A stretch of DNA of 64,000 bases from Cytophagales bacterium (GCA_004294225.1 REBA01000014.1:18007-82006), one strand, 5' to 3'; numbered from the stretch's first letter, positions 37,605 through 48,086 are shown. Notes: a model not told the origin generated them from the sequence alone. Numbers and translations are program-made.

Positions 37605-37652
37605 TTCATTAAAAAAGGTATAGATTTAAATATCTATACCTTTTTTAATGAA
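37605..37652. terminator. Bidirectional terminator between OmpA gene and guaA
   Basis: TTCATTAAAAAAGGTATAGAT pairs fully with ATCTATACCTTTTTTAATGAA around a short loop. It lies between convergent genes and has an A run and T run to serve both. Confidence 0.92.
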
Positions 37653-37671
37653 TAAAAATCAAAGCTTTCCT

Positions 37672-39201
37672 TTATTCCCATTCTATAGTAGCAGGCGGCT
37701 TGGAACTAATGTCATATACTACACGATTTACCCCTTTTACTTTATTGATAATCTCATTGCTAATATCTGCCAAAAAATCATAAGGTAGATGAGCCCAATC
37801 TGCTGTCATTCCATCTGTACTGGTTACAGCTCTGAGAGCTACTACCCTTTCATAAGTCCTTTCATCGCCCATAACACCAACTGATTGGATAGGCAAAAGC
37901 ATACTTCCTGCTTGCCATACTTTATCATATAGCCCCGTTCTTTTCAATCCCATTATAAAAATGGAATCTACCTCTTGAAGTATAGCTACTTTTTCGAGAG
38001 TGATGTCACCCAATATTCTGATTGCTAAACCAGGACCTGGAAATGGATGACGATTTATAATATTTGAATCAATCTTTAAAGTATTACCTACTAATCTTAC
38101 TTCATCTTTGAACAAAGTTTTTAGTGGCTCTACAATCTTTAGTTTCATAAAATCAGGCAAGCCCCCTACATTATGATGAGACTTGATAGTTGCTGATGGT
38201 CCCTTTACCGAGACTGATTCAATCACATCTGGATATATAGTTCCTTGAGCCAACCATTTAACATCTTGAATCTTATGGGCTTCTTGGTCAAAAACCTCGA
38301 TAAAAGTTTTACCAATAGCTTTACGTTTTGCCTCTGGGTCTGTAAGATTAGTAAGAGCGGAATAAAACTGTTGCTTTGCATCTACACCAATTACATTCAA
38401 ACCCATGTGCTGATAGGATGCCAGTACTTCTTCAAACTCATTTTTCCTTAGCAAACCATTATCCACAAAAATACAGGTTAAGTTTTCTCCTATTGCTTTG
38501 TCTATCAAGACAGCTGCTACAGAAGAATCTACACCGCCAGACAAGCCTAACACTACTTTATCCTGTTTCAATATTTGCTTTAGTTCATTTACAGTGCTAT
38601 CCACAAATGCATCTGGTGTCCAAGCTTGATTACAATGGCAAATATCAACTACAAAATTCTTAATCAATATTTTTCCTTCCAAGCTATGGGTTACCTCTGG
38701 GTGAAATTGAATACCATAGACTTCTTCTGATTTCAACTTAAAAGCTGCTACTCTTACTGTGTCTGTACTAGCGATAATCTCAAAGTTAGAGGAGATTTCA
38801 GTGATTGTGTCAGCATGAGACATCCAAACTTGAGAATCCGAAGTAATACCTTGCATCAATAGATTATTCGTATTCAAATTAGAAATTTTTGCTCTACCGT
38901 ATTCTCTTACCGAAGATGGTGCGACTATACCGCCTGATTTCTGTGCCATTAGTTGAGCACCATAACATACTCCCAATATTGGCAGTTTACCTATCCAAGT
39001 TTTAAAATCAACCTCTGGAGCATTTATATCTCTCACAGAGCATGGGCTACCTGAAAGAATAATTCCTTTTATTGAATTATCTAAATCTGGAACTTTATTG
39101 TATGGGTGTATTTCGCAATAAACATTCAACTCTCTTACCCTTCTTGCAATAAGCTGAGTATATTGAGATCCAAAATCTAGTATTAAAATTTTTTCTAACA
39201 T
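37672..39201 (-). CDS. guaA: GMP synthase (glutamine-hydrolysing)
   Basis: Converts XMP to GMP using glutamine and ATP. I set the start at 39201 ([19 protein letters not shown]), giving 509 residues, the normal length; an in-frame Met 39 bases further upstream would add a hydrophobic tail not found in the family and would begin inside a terminator hairpin. The N-terminal class I amidotransferase domain has [13 protein letters not shown] with the catalytic Cys and [13 protein letters not shown] with the His-Glu pair. The ATP-pyrophosphatase domain has the P-loop [17 protein letters not shown]. The C-terminal dimerisation domain has [15 protein letters not shown] and ends KPPATIEWE, as expected. 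The gene is transcribed away from the FKBP lipoprotein gene, separated by a hairpin. Confidence 0.97.
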   Translation of the reverse strand: MLEKILILDFGSQYTQLIARRVRELNVYCEIHPYNKVPDLDNSIKGIILSGSPCSVRDINAPEVDFKTWIGKLPILGVCYGAQLMAQKSGGIVAPSSVREYGRAKISNLNTNNLLMQGITSDSQVWMSHADTITEISSNFEIIASTDTVRVAAFKLKSEEVYGIQFHPEVTHSLEGKILIKNFVVDICHCNQAWTPDAFVDSTVNELKQILKQDKVVLGLSGGVDSSVAAVLIDKAIGENLTCIFVDNGLLRKNEFEEVLASYQHMGLNVIGVDAKQQFYSALTNLTDPEAKRKAIGKTFIEVFDQEAHKIQDVKWLAQGTIYPDVIESVSVKGPSATIKSHHNVGGLPDFMKLKIVEPLKTLFKDEVRLVGNTLKIDSNIINRHPFPGPGLAIRILGDITLEKVAILQEVDSIFIMGLKRTGLYDKVWQAGSMLLPIQSVGVMGDERTYERVVALRAVTSTDGMTADWAHLPYDFLADISNEIINKVKGVNRVVYDISSKPPATIEWE

Positions 39202-39227
39202 AAATAATAAAAGAGATAAAATAATAA

Positions 39228-39258
39228 TAGCCATCCACACGACATGTGCAGATGGCTA
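39228..39258 (-). terminator. Hairpin between FKBP lipoprotein gene and guaA
   Basis: On the minus strand TAGCCATC pairs with GATGGCTA across a 15-base loop and is followed by TTATTATTTT. It could terminate the nrnA-FKBP transcript or attenuate read-through into guaA. Confidence 0.65.
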
Positions 39259-39273
39259 TAAATTAAAAGAAGA

Positions 39274-40137
39274 TTATTTATTTTCTGGTATTTCGATATC
39301 AAACACGAGAATAGTGTTTGCAGGAATTGTACCAGCACCTTGCTCACCATATCCTAATGGAGAAGGAATAAATAGTGTAGCTTTATCGCCTCTAGATAAT
39401 TCACCAATCCCCATGTGCCAACCAGGTATTACCTGACTCATGCCTTGTACAAATGGAAACTCTTTACCTGCATCAAATTGTCTACCATCTAAGAATTTTC
39501 CCACATAGTTTACTTTTAAACTATCGCCCATAGCAATTTTAGCACCTTTACCTTTACTTGTGATGCTATAATAAACACCAGAAATGTTTTTACTATACTT
39601 TATTTTTTTTGATTTCAAATAATTTACAATCACAATAGTATCTGAAGCTATTTGAGCAGTCATTCCCTCTCTTCGTTTCATATATTCTTCTTCCATTTTC
39701 ACTTTTTCTTTTTCAGATTCTTCTTTAGAACGAAGACTAATTACTTTTACAGTAAATTTCAAATCTCTTCCTTTAAATACTCCAGGAGGAAGTGTTGGCT
39801 GACCTTTGAATATAGAGTCGGCACTAATCATAAACACTGCACTATCACCTTTAGAAAGCAGTAATAACCCTTCTACAAGACCGCCTTTAAACTCTTCAAT
39901 TTTTTTAATCTGAATTGGTATCGGTGCATTCCTTTTAAAAGTAGATTCAATGATAGAATCTTGATGGTTTTCAATCTGAAAATGTATCAGAGCCTCTCCC
40001 CCATCTTGAGCTGTTGGTCCTGCAGAGTCTGCAAGTATCTTGTAGCGCAATCCATTTTCATTTGTTTTATAATCTTTGCATGAAGAAAAGATAAGGGCAG
40101 AAGCCGCTGTTGCTAAGGTCAATAGTTTTTTTAACAT
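39274..40137 (-). CDS. FKBP-type peptidyl-prolyl isomerase lipoprotein
   Basis: A 287-residue lipoprotein (signal ending LIFSSC, acylated Cys near residue 20) with two FKBP-like halves. The first (about residues 30-140: GLRYKILADSAGPTAQDGGE, VEGLLLLSKGDSAVFMI, FTVKVISLR) keeps the fold pattern but lacks clear active-site residues. A charged linker follows (SKEESEKEKVKMEEEYMKRR). The second (about 180-287) is a standard FKBP: KGKGAKIAMGDSLKVNYVGKFL split at the start of strand 2, FDAGKEFPFV, VIPGWHMGIGELSRGDKATLF, PSPLGYGEQGAG and IPANTILVFDIE. Its start overlaps the end of the upstream DHH gene by 7 bases, so the two are translated together. It probably assists folding of envelope proteins in the periplasm. 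Confidence 0.9.
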   Translation of the reverse strand: MLKKLLTLATAASALIFSSCKDYKTNENGLRYKILADSAGPTAQDGGEALIHFQIENHQDSIIESTFKRNAPIPIQIKKIEEFKGGLVEGLLLLSKGDSAVFMISADSIFKGQPTLPPGVFKGRDLKFTVKVISLRSKEESEKEKVKMEEEYMKRREGMTAQIASDTIVIVNYLKSKKIKYSKNISGVYYSITSKGKGAKIAMGDSLKVNYVGKFLDGRQFDAGKEFPFVQGMSQVIPGWHMGIGELSRGDKATLFIPSPLGYGEQGAGTIPANTILVFDIEIPENK

Positions 40138-41171
40138 GATTTTTGATCTATTTTATAATTATTAATTAATTCTTTTTCGTACTGAGGAAGGACTTCTAAA
40201 AACTTATTTTCTGTGGCTTTTAAGTCTAAATCAGACTTTCCTCCAGCAGCATTTTTATGTCCACCTCCTTCAAAGTGTGTTCTTGCAAATTGATTGACAG
40301 AGAAATCTTCTTTTGATCTGAATGATAATTTTACTGCATCGCTTCTTTCTATCATTAAACAGGCCATAACAATGCCCTCCAAGGAAAGTGCATAATTTAC
40401 CAAGCCTTCTGTATCTCCTGTTTGCGAATGATATTTCTCTAATTCTTCTTTATTGATTACAAAATAAGCTACGTGATATTGGGGTAATACAATTAATTTC
40501 TCTGACAAAGCAAATCCTAAAAACTTCAGTTTATCTAATGAATTATTGTCAAATATATTTTTATGAATTCTGCTTGTATTGATGCCTGCTCTAATTAACT
40601 GTGCAACAATTTCATGAACTTCGACATTAGTATTTGGATGTCTAAAGGAGCCAGTATCTGTCATTATCCCAGCATAAAGACATTCGGCAATACAAGTATC
40701 AATCAAATGAAGTCCTTCACAAATATCTATAAATTTATAAATCAAAACAGCAGTAGCTGCAGCTTTTGTGTCCCAAAGCTGATAATTAGCAAAACTATCT
40801 GGTTCTAGATGGTGGTCTATCATCACCTTTAGTCCTTTTGCTTGACTAACTATTTCTCCATATTGATGAATACGAAGTAATGAATTAAAGTCTAAACAAA
40901 ATATCACATCTGCTTCATGAGTAATCTTTGTTAAAGCCTCATGTTGTTCTTGAGCATATATCAGCACTTTATCATTGCCTTCCATCCAATTTAAAAAGAC
41001 TGGATAATCACTTGGAGCTATCACTGTAACTTGATGACCTTTCTTTACCAAAAACCGCATTAAAGCTAATGAAGAACCTAGAGCATCAGCATCGGGTTTG
41101 TGGTGGGTAGTAATAACGATTTTTTTGGGAGAATCCAGATGGGAAATCATGGAAGCTATTGGCTCCATCAT
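40131..41171 (-). CDS. nrnA: DHH-DHHA1 phosphoesterase (NrnA-like oligoribonuclease / pAp phosphatase)
   Basis: A 346-residue cytoplasmic enzyme of the DHH superfamily. The N-terminal DHH domain has ITTHHKPDADALGSSLALM (motif I), IFCLDFNSLLR (motif II), MIDHHLEPDSF (the DHH motif) and GIMTDTGSFRHPNT. The C-terminal DHHA1 domain ends with FARTHFEGGGHKNAAGGKS. Family members of this length degrade short oligoribonucleotides and dephosphorylate 3'-phosphoadenosine 5'-phosphate with Mn2+. Close relatives act on c-di-nucleotides or pApA, so the exact substrate is inferred. It is the first gene of a minus-strand pair with the FKBP lipoprotein, overlapping it by 7 bases. Confidence 0.92.
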   Translation of the reverse strand: MMEPIASMISHLDSPKKIVITTHHKPDADALGSSLALMRFLVKKGHQVTVIAPSDYPVFLNWMEGNDKVLIYAQEQHEALTKITHEADVIFCLDFNSLLRIHQYGEIVSQAKGLKVMIDHHLEPDSFANYQLWDTKAAATAVLIYKFIDICEGLHLIDTCIAECLYAGIMTDTGSFRHPNTNVEVHEIVAQLIRAGINTSRIHKNIFDNNSLDKLKFLGFALSEKLIVLPQYHVAYFVINKEELEKYHSQTGDTEGLVNYALSLEGIVMACLMIERSDAVKLSFRSKEDFSVNQFARTHFEGGGHKNAAGGKSDLDLKATENKFLEVLPQYEKELINNYKIDQKSC

Positions 41172-41611
41172 AACTAAATAAACAAGGGATGACTAAACAA
41201 AAGAAAACCTAAAAGCATCTATCAAACAATAATATGTATAAAAAAGTTTAAAATACCTCTTTTGAATATACCTCAAAACGGAATGCAATTTGGCTGAATT
41301 AGATTTTAAAAACAAAAATATCCTGTATAATTCTACTTTTGAAAAATAGAATTCGCAAATAAAGAAATCAAAGTCCTGTAAATAATATTTTTAAAAAAGA
41401 TTGATAATTAATCATAAATAAGAGTCCTATTGAATTTTGCTTATGTTTAACAACTCAACCGATAGAAATTGTAAAGAAAACGAGATTTTTATAATAATAG
41501 ATTTTGTTAAATGAGTTCAAAGAAAATTTAATTTGTTAATCAAAAGAATGAAAAAATATTCTTTTTAAAAGAATATTTTATAAGTTTAAAACCTAATAAA
41601 CTTTTATTTTA
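41172..41611. other. 440-bp intergenic region between divergent genes, no gene seen
   Basis: AT-rich leader region between nrnA (minus) and the GH3 gene (plus). I find CAAAAATA at 41313-41320, a -7-like element for the minus strand, and TACTTTTG at 41334-41341 for the plus strand, both without convincing -33 boxes. No conserved hairpin or small coding frame stands out. Confidence 0.5.
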
Positions 41612-43840
41612 ATGAAAAAAACCATACTACTCCTTCTTCTTCCTTATGCGGTAATGGCACAAAATACATCAATTAAAAACATTGATTTCAAAGCAGATTC
41701 TGTCATAAAGTTGATGACTTTAGAAGAGAAAATCGGGCAACTTAATCAATTATCTATTGAATTTGCAACTGGTAATAAAGATGGTAGTGCAGCTCTGAAT
41801 TATTATGAGGAATCGGTAAGAAATGGAACTGTTGGCTCATTTTTGAACACGCCGAATTTGGATTACAAAATCAAATTGCAAAAAATTGCCATGAACGAGT
41901 CTCGGATGAAAATTCCAATAATATTCGCATTAGATGTAATCCATGGTTATAAAGTAATTGCACCAATACCTTTAGCACAAAGTTGTTCTTGGGATTTAAA
42001 AGCTATAGAAAAATCAGAAAGAGTAGCAGCAGAGATGGCCTCAGCAGATGGCGTTCACTGGACATTTGCACCTATGATTGACGTAACTAGAGACCCTCGT
42101 TGGGGAAGAGTAATGGAAGGCTCTGGAGAAGATACATGGCTGGGTTCAAAAATTGCCGTTGCAAGAGTAAAAGGATTCCAAGGAGATGATTTAAGTAAAA
42201 ATAACACCATTCTAGCTTGTGCCAAACATTTTGCGGCATACGGAGCTGCAGAGGCTGGAAGGGAATACAATACCGTGGAAATTTCTGAACGTCAATTACG
42301 TGAAGTATATCTTCCTCCTTTCAAAGCTGCCGCAGATGCTGGTATAGGTAGTTTTATGAATTCTTTCAATACCATATCTGGTATACCATCAAGCGGAAAC
42401 AAGCATTTGGTTAAAGATATCTTAAAAACAGAATGGAATTTCAAAGGCTTTGTAGTATCTGATTGGGCATCTATTTCTGAAATGCTCAACCATGGTGTGG
42501 CCAAAGATACCATGGATGTAGCTCGTTTGGCAATGGTGAACCAAACTTCAGATATGGATATGGAAGGTATGGCATATATTAAATCATTAAAAAAACTAGT
42601 AGAACAAGGCAAAGTTCCAGAAGCTAATATTAATGATGCTTGCAAAAGAATTCTTAAAGCAAAATTTGCCTTAGGATTATTTCAAGACCCATTTAAATAC
42701 TTTGACAAAAAAAGAAAAGAAGCTAGTTTGAAAAATCCAGAATATCCTTTAGCCTCACGTGATTTGGCAAAAAAATCAATGGTATTGCTCAAAAATGACA
42801 ATAATATTCTACCGCTTAAAAAGTCAATTAAATCTATAGCATTAATAGGGGCATTTGCAAATAGTAAGAAAGATAGAGATTACATGAGCTTTTGGACCTT
42901 CGGTGCAGAACAAAAGAATGTAATTAATCTCTATGAAGGTATTAAAAATAAGGTTAATGCTACAACACAAATCTTTGTTGACACGCTTTGCGGAAAGGTA
43001 GATTGCCAACAAAATGCCATCGAAAAAGCTGTTCAAACAGCTTTAAAAGCGGAAGTTGTAGTACTTGCTGTTGGAGAAAATGGAGAAAGAAATGGAGAAT
43101 GTAGATCTAGGAGCGAGATTAACCTTCCAGGTAATCAACAAGCTTTAATAAGAGCTGTACTTAAAACTGGTAAGCCTGTAGTTTTAGTATTATTTAACGG
43201 TCGTCCGCTTACTTTAAAATGGGAAAATGATAACGTGCCAGCAATTTTAGAAGCTTGGCAACCTGGTACTGAAGCTGGAAATGCTTTAGCTGAAGTACTT
43301 TTTGGTGATTATAACCCTTCGGGTAAATTAACTATGAGTTTTCCTTATGCCCTAGGGCAAATTCCTGTTTATTATAATCAACTCCCTACTGGCAGACCTC
43401 TTGTTAAACCTAACGAAATGTGGAAATCTACTTTTTCTGATATACCCAACGAGCCTCTTTATCCATTTGGTTTCGGATTAAGTTACACTAAATTCAGCTA
43501 TTCTGATGTTGCACTCTCTGCTTCTGAAATAAACATAAATCAAACTTTAGAAGTGTCTGTAACAATTAAAAATATTGGAAAATATGATGGAGAGGAAATT
43601 GTGCAAATGTATATTAGAGATTTAGTGGCTGAGGTTTCTCGCCCTGTAAAAGAGCTTCGTGGTTTTGAGAAAATCTATTTAAAAGCAGGAGAATCGAAAA
43701 AAGTTACTTTCAAGCTTACCGCAGAAGATTTGAAATATTGGAATTCAGACCTTGTATATAAAGCCGATCTTGGAGATTTTAAAGTCTTTGTCGGAGGAAG
43801 TTCTGTAGATGTAACAGAAAAAGTATTTAGCTTAAAATAA
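41612..43840 (+). CDS. bglX: Glycoside hydrolase family 3 beta-glucosidase, periplasmic
   Basis: Cleaves terminal beta-linked glucose (or xylose) from oligosaccharides. The 742-residue protein has a signal peptide (MKKTILLLLLPYAVMAQ) and the three-domain BglX layout: N-terminal barrel (about 30-360) with MTLEEKIGQLNQL, DVIHGYKVIAPIPLAQ, APMIDVTRDPRWGRVMEG and the nucleophile motif GFVVSDWAS with Asp at residue 284; a C-terminal alpha/beta domain (about 385-600) with KSMVLLKNDNNILPL and GENGERNGECRSRSEINLPG, which supplies the acid/base region; and a fibronectin-III-like domain (about 650-740) with YPFGFGLSYTKFSY and VSRPVKELRGFEKI. It stands alone between a divergent gene and a convergent kinase gene; no SusC/D pair is nearby, so it is not part of an obvious polysaccharide utilisation locus. 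Confidence 0.95.
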   Translation: MKKTILLLLLPYAVMAQNTSIKNIDFKADSVIKLMTLEEKIGQLNQLSIEFATGNKDGSAALNYYEESVRNGTVGSFLNTPNLDYKIKLQKIAMNESRMKIPIIFALDVIHGYKVIAPIPLAQSCSWDLKAIEKSERVAAEMASADGVHWTFAPMIDVTRDPRWGRVMEGSGEDTWLGSKIAVARVKGFQGDDLSKNNTILACAKHFAAYGAAEAGREYNTVEISERQLREVYLPPFKAAADAGIGSFMNSFNTISGIPSSGNKHLVKDILKTEWNFKGFVVSDWASISEMLNHGVAKDTMDVARLAMVNQTSDMDMEGMAYIKSLKKLVEQGKVPEANINDACKRILKAKFALGLFQDPFKYFDKKRKEASLKNPEYPLASRDLAKKSMVLLKNDNNILPLKKSIKSIALIGAFANSKKDRDYMSFWTFGAEQKNVINLYEGIKNKVNATTQIFVDTLCGKVDCQQNAIEKAVQTALKAEVVVLAVGENGERNGECRSRSEINLPGNQQALIRAVLKTGKPVVLVLFNGRPLTLKWENDNVPAILEAWQPGTEAGNALAEVLFGDYNPSGKLTMSFPYALGQIPVYYNQLPTGRPLVKPNEMWKSTFSDIPNEPLYPFGFGLSYTKFSYSDVALSASEININQTLEVSVTIKNIGKYDGEEIVQMYIRDLVAEVSRPVKELRGFEKIYLKAGESKKVTFKLTAEDLKYWNSDLVYKADLGDFKVFVGGSSVDVTEKVFSLK

Positions 43841-43882
43841 CATTACAGATTCAGCCTAGATGTAAAGAGGTATAGCAATACA

Positions 43883-43916
43883 AATTACCCTATTCCATAG
43901 AAGTGATAGGGTAATT
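43883..43916. terminator. Hairpin between convergent bglX and kinase genes
   Basis: AATTACCCTAT pairs perfectly with ATAGGGTAATT, followed on the plus strand by TATTTTTT. It overlaps the last codons of the minus-strand kinase gene. Confidence 0.8.
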
Positions 43917-46900
43917 TATTTTTTCATGTGCATCCTCAATAGATTCATTATAGCTAGGAATAAATAGTTCTATTTGTGTTCCTTGCTTGGGAAGGCTAGT
44001 CAACTTTATTTTCCCACCTAATCTATTAACAATTTTCTTAACTAAGTATAAACCTAATCCAGAGCCTTTAGATTGATCTGTTCCTCTAAAAAACATATCA
44101 AATACGCGGGATTTTATTTCAGTAGGGATTCCTATACCATTGTCAGAAATCATAATCAGCACACCATTTTTATAATCTGCAATATCTACTATAACCAATA
44201 TATCTGTTTTATCATTATTGTAATACCTTACTGCATTATCTAACAAGTTGAGCAATACACTATATAATGCTCTTTTATCTCCCATAAATAAATTTTTATA
44301 TTCGATATTAAATCTTAGCCTAAGTGCCTTAGGCAGTTCTATTTTATGAATTTCTTCTTTTATTTCTGCCAAAATTTCATTGAAATTTATAGCTTCTATT
44401 TGCAAGACGACTTCTGTTATTTCTACAATATTAATAAGGTCTTTCAAAATAAAGTCTAAGCGATTTATCCTATCAGAAATAAGTCCAAAATATTTTAGAG
44501 ATGCTTCGTCTTTAATCTCCATCTGACCAAGATTAGTAAGCCCTTTTACAGTAGATAGTGGGCCTTTCAGGTCATGCGATGCTCTGTATATAAAAGTATT
44601 GAGTTCTTTATTGGTCTCTTTTAATCGATCTTCGCTTTCTTTGAGTTTTCTTTCTGCACGTTTGCGGTCTGTAATCTCTGCCAAAAGTTTAATTTTCTCT
44701 TCTTGAAGTATCTTTTGTTCTCTTTCTAAAGCGCGAGTTCTAAATTTTAATATTAGAACAAATAGCAACAAGACAAATAGAAAAGTAATTAAATAAAACC
44801 ACCATGTTTTCCAAAAGGGATTGAGAATAATGAACTCAAATTGCATAGGAACCTCCTGCCAAATGCCTTCTTTATTGGCAGCTACCACTTTAAAAATATA
44901 TTTTCCAGGAGGGATATTGGGGTAAGTAACAAAATCCTCCTTAGTTTCAAGAGACCAATCTTTCTGAAATCCTTCTAATTTATATTTATATTTTATTTTG
45001 TCAGGTTCAGAAAATGAAATTCCTCTTACATGAAATGTAAAATGATTTTTATCGTAGGGTAATTCTAGATTTAATGGAATTTGTGCAAGCGTATAAAGTT
45101 GGTTAGAATACTTTTTCCAATCTACTTTTTGAAAGTATAGTTCTATTGAGGTAATAATCACCGATGGCCCTGTTTTTTTTGGCTTATCTACATTTAAATT
45201 ATATCTTAGCAATCCCTCAGAACTTCCAAACCAAAGATTGCCGTCAAAATCTTCAGTACTGGCATTATTAATTATCTCATCAACTAAAAAATCGTCCTTC
45301 TTTTGATAAAAAACAAAATTTTCATTATTGATATCGCACTTTGTTAATCCATTTTTATGACCTACCCATAGGTTATTATTTTTATCGCAATTTATTAGAT
45401 AGCAATAATTAGATCCTAAGCCATTAGACTGGTTGTATTTCTTAACGACCTTTTTACCATCAAACTTATATATTCCCTGACCATAAGTACCAATCCAAAT
45501 ATTTCCTTTTCTGTCTTCCGTAAAGGCATTAATCTCTAGACCAGAAGATTCATTGGGTGAGGGGAAAGTATTAATTTTATTATTGTAGTTAGAAATACCA
45601 CTGCCATGTGTAGCAAACCAAGCAGTATTTCGGCTATCTATGAATACAGAAAATATATTGTTATGCAACAGCCCACTCTCCATTGTCAAGTGATTTATGG
45701 GCTTGGAAGATGAGGAGTTAAACAAAAACACACCATCTTCGGTGGCCACCCATAATTGATTTTTTTTATCCTTATTTAAATGATTGATTTTATTAGCCAA
45801 AGTATTAGTAGGGCTATAAAACCATCTTTCCGAAGCTCCATTAGCAAGGTTAAGTTTCCAGATTCCATTATTATCAGTACCTATAAAAAGAACATCCTCC
45901 TCGATACTAATAATAGAAGTTATCTTTGCTCCTCCTACAACATTAATATATTGACTCTTTTCGGAAAGGTCGTTTAACTTATATTTTTTCAATATAAATT
46001 TTACTACACTATTGTCATTGGCTATAAATAAAGCGTTACCATAAGAGGTAACAGCATTTGCATTTGCAGAAAGCAATCCCTCCTTTTTTCCATAAAGAGT
46101 AAAAATGGGGTCTATGAGTACTTCTATGCCATTCCCAAAAGTACCCATAATTACATCTCCGTCTTTATCTATAAAAAAAGATTTAATATAATTATTAGTC
46201 AAACCATTAGAGGTGTTGTATTGTGCAATCTTGATTAGCTTCTGATCAGGAGTATATTTGAACTTAGAAATTCCTTGACCATAAGTACCTATCCAAAATA
46301 TATTATCAAAATCAGGAAATAAAATATTAATATCTAAGCCCTTGATACTACTTTCCGAATAGATTTCTTCGGTATAAATAGAATCTTTAGAAATATTAAG
46401 CTGGAATATTCCTTCATCTTGAGTAGCTATCAAAAATTTATCTGTGCTTAGGGGAGCAATATTGGTGATACTTATGTAATCTAAAAGTGATTTTTGAATC
46501 GTTGGCTTTAGAGTTTTATTTTCTAAAATCTTCAAACCATCTGTTGTGGCAACTATTAAATAATGCTGATAAGCATGTATTTTGTTGATAGAGGTATTTG
46601 AAATTAAGTCTTTATAATGGTCGATTTTGCTGGAAGGATTTATCTTTACTATACCATCACTTTTGGTTCCAATCCAAATATTTTTATAATCATCTTGACA
46701 GATTGAACTAATTGGGCTTTGAGCAATACTTTTCGAAAACACCTTGAATTTATTATTATCATAAATTGTAAGTCCACCTTCATAATGCCCAAACCAGATG
46801 TTGCCATCAATATCGCGAAAGCTACTTGTTACAAAGTTTTCCGCCAAACCATCTTTAGTACTATAGTTTTGAAATTTTACTCCGTCAAAACTAGAAAGAC

Positions 46901-47084
46901 CATCTCCTGTACCAACCCATAGTCTTCCTAATTTTCCCTGAGCAATGGTATAAACATAAGGTTGAGCAATGCCTTCATTAATATTATAGTTCTTAATATT
47001 AAATTGCTGAGCATTTAACAATGAATTCGTAAAGAATAAAAAAATGAATACCCCGAAAAATGTAATAAATAAAAACCGAATCAT
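43890..47084 (-). CDS. Two-component propeller sensor histidine kinase
   Basis: A 1064-residue membrane kinase. After a signal/anchor helix (about 5-25) come regulator-propeller repeats (about 30-640) of the type LGRLWVGTGDGLSSFDG, GNIWFGHYEGGLTIYD, KNIWIGTKSDGIVKIN. A Y_Y_Y domain (about 690-750: FHVRGISFSEPDKIKYKYKL, PPGKYIFKVVAANKEGIW) follows, then a transmembrane helix (about 765-785) and a coiled coil. The kinase core has the H-box ASHDLKGPLSTVKGL (His near residue 840), the N-box LLNLLDNAVRYYNN, DNGIGIPTEI and GSGLGLYLVKKIVNRLGGK. There is no receiver or DNA-binding domain, so it is not a hybrid kinase; it must pass phosphate to a separate regulator. It is the last gene of the five-gene adhesin operon, 18 bases after the secreted protein gene. 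Confidence 0.93.
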   Translation of the reverse strand: MIRFLFITFFGVFIFLFFTNSLLNAQQFNIKNYNINEGIAQPYVYTIAQGKLGRLWVGTGDGLSSFDGVKFQNYSTKDGLAENFVTSSFRDIDGNIWFGHYEGGLTIYDNNKFKVFSKSIAQSPISSICQDDYKNIWIGTKSDGIVKINPSSKIDHYKDLISNTSINKIHAYQHYLIVATTDGLKILENKTLKPTIQKSLLDYISITNIAPLSTDKFLIATQDEGIFQLNISKDSIYTEEIYSESSIKGLDINILFPDFDNIFWIGTYGQGISKFKYTPDQKLIKIAQYNTSNGLTNNYIKSFFIDKDGDVIMGTFGNGIEVLIDPIFTLYGKKEGLLSANANAVTSYGNALFIANDNSVVKFILKKYKLNDLSEKSQYINVVGGAKITSIISIEEDVLFIGTDNNGIWKLNLANGASERWFYSPTNTLANKINHLNKDKKNQLWVATEDGVFLFNSSSSKPINHLTMESGLLHNNIFSVFIDSRNTAWFATHGSGISNYNNKINTFPSPNESSGLEINAFTEDRKGNIWIGTYGQGIYKFDGKKVVKKYNQSNGLGSNYCYLINCDKNNNLWVGHKNGLTKCDINNENFVFYQKKDDFLVDEIINNASTEDFDGNLWFGSSEGLLRYNLNVDKPKKTGPSVIITSIELYFQKVDWKKYSNQLYTLAQIPLNLELPYDKNHFTFHVRGISFSEPDKIKYKYKLEGFQKDWSLETKEDFVTYPNIPPGKYIFKVVAANKEGIWQEVPMQFEFIILNPFWKTWWFYLITFLFVLLLFVLILKFRTRALEREQKILQEEKIKLLAEITDRKRAERKLKESEDRLKETNKELNTFIYRASHDLKGPLSTVKGLTNLGQMEIKDEASLKYFGLISDRINRLDFILKDLINIVEITEVVLQIEAINFNEILAEIKEEIHKIELPKALRLRFNIEYKNLFMGDKRALYSVLLNLLDNAVRYYNNDKTDILVIVDIADYKNGVLIMISDNGIGIPTEIKSRVFDMFFRGTDQSKGSGLGLYLVKKIVNRLGGKIKLTSLPKQGTQIELFIPSYNESIEDAHEKINYPITSME

Positions 47085-47102
47085 AGATTAACTTGAAATA
47101 TT

Positions 47103-48086
47103 CTATTTCTGTTGAGTAGATTTTAAACCTGGTTTTACGCCTATAGTTGGCTTATACTTTGGGGCTCCACCGAGAGGGGAAGTATAAAATGGTAATAGTT
47201 TATCATATTGATTGGTAATATAAAAAACTATATTATTGTCATTAATTGGGTTAGTTTTTATCATCTGAATATCGAGGGATGTGCGGTGTTCCTTGTCAGA
47301 AATTTTATGTAAGCTAGCCATCCATTCATTGTCTCCTGACACTTGCACTGGCTCGTATCTCTTGTCTACAGATATAATTCTTGCTATTCCGTCATTATCG
47401 TAATCAAAAGTATGAATTTTGATACTGACTACATCTTCGTTAATAAATGGATAGATATGAGATATACTACCTGGCTTATCATTCAAGCGAAAAGTGTATT
47501 CGTAGGTAAGACTGTTTGCACCTTCTACTTTAATATTTGAATTCTGCTCTTGACTTAAAAACAATTTATAAAGATTACCATCATTTCCAGAAATGCCTTG
47601 TATAATTACTTTGATCACATAACCTCCTAGTTCGTTTACCAATTCTCCTTCAGTAGGATTAAATGGGCCAAAGGTGTACCATTGTTCATTATATTCTGGT
47701 TGATTTGAAAATGTTTTCTTTGCTAGCTCAATGCCGCTTTTGAAATTACCAATTGGCTGCTCTTTTTGAGCATCTAGATGTGTATATGCACCTTGCCCTC
47801 CGTAAATACTAATTGTGGTTTTAGTATCAGGTAATTCTTTAATCTCATCTATTGTGCCTCCAGTTTCCGGGTCAAAGACTCTGAGGAATATAGGCTTTTT
47901 CATATCTTTAGGGATAATAAAAAAGAAAGTTTGAGCAAAATCATCATCACCCCAGGAAGTTTTAGAATTGTTTCCAAAAGTTACCAAATAAGGTATATTT
48001 TCTTCTGAAGATGGAACAGCTTGTGAGAAAAGATTATGATTAAGAATACTTGCTATAACTAGTAAAAAAATAATTTTTTTTTGCAT
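47103..48086 (-). CDS. Secreted protein of unknown function in adhesin operon
   Basis: A 327-residue exported protein with signal peptide MQKKIIFLLVIASILNHNLFSQ. I do not recognise a named domain. It has strand-rich segments such as YLVTFGNNSKTSWGDDDFAQTFFF, split by turns, then FLRVFDPETGGTIDEI, WYTFGPFNPTEGELV and YVIKVIIQGISGNDGNLYKLFL, suggesting one or two beta-sandwich domains. Many Asp/Asn residues (DYDNDGIARI) could bind calcium. It sits between the PD40-PKD-OmpA gene (58 bases upstream) and the sensor kinase gene (18 bases downstream), so it may belong to the surface complex or act as the ligand or sensor partner of the kinase. There is no T9SS tail; export would end in the periplasm. 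Confidence 0.7.
   Translation of the reverse strand: MQKKIIFLLVIASILNHNLFSQAVPSSEENIPYLVTFGNNSKTSWGDDDFAQTFFFIIPKDMKKPIFLRVFDPETGGTIDEIKELPDTKTTISIYGGQGAYTHLDAQKEQPIGNFKSGIELAKKTFSNQPEYNEQWYTFGPFNPTEGELVNELGGYVIKVIIQGISGNDGNLYKLFLSQEQNSNIKVEGANSLTYEYTFRLNDKPGSISHIYPFINEDVVSIKIHTFDYDNDGIARIISVDKRYEPVQVSGDNEWMASLHKISDKEHRTSLDIQMIKTNPINDNNIVFYITNQYDKLLPFYTSPLGGAPKYKPTIGVKPGLKSTQQK

Noticed and set aside
37672..39240. Longer guaA start giving 522 residues
   Set aside because: The extra N-terminus ([13 protein letters not shown]) is hydrophobic, absent in the family, and begins inside a terminator hairpin; 39201 matches the family start.
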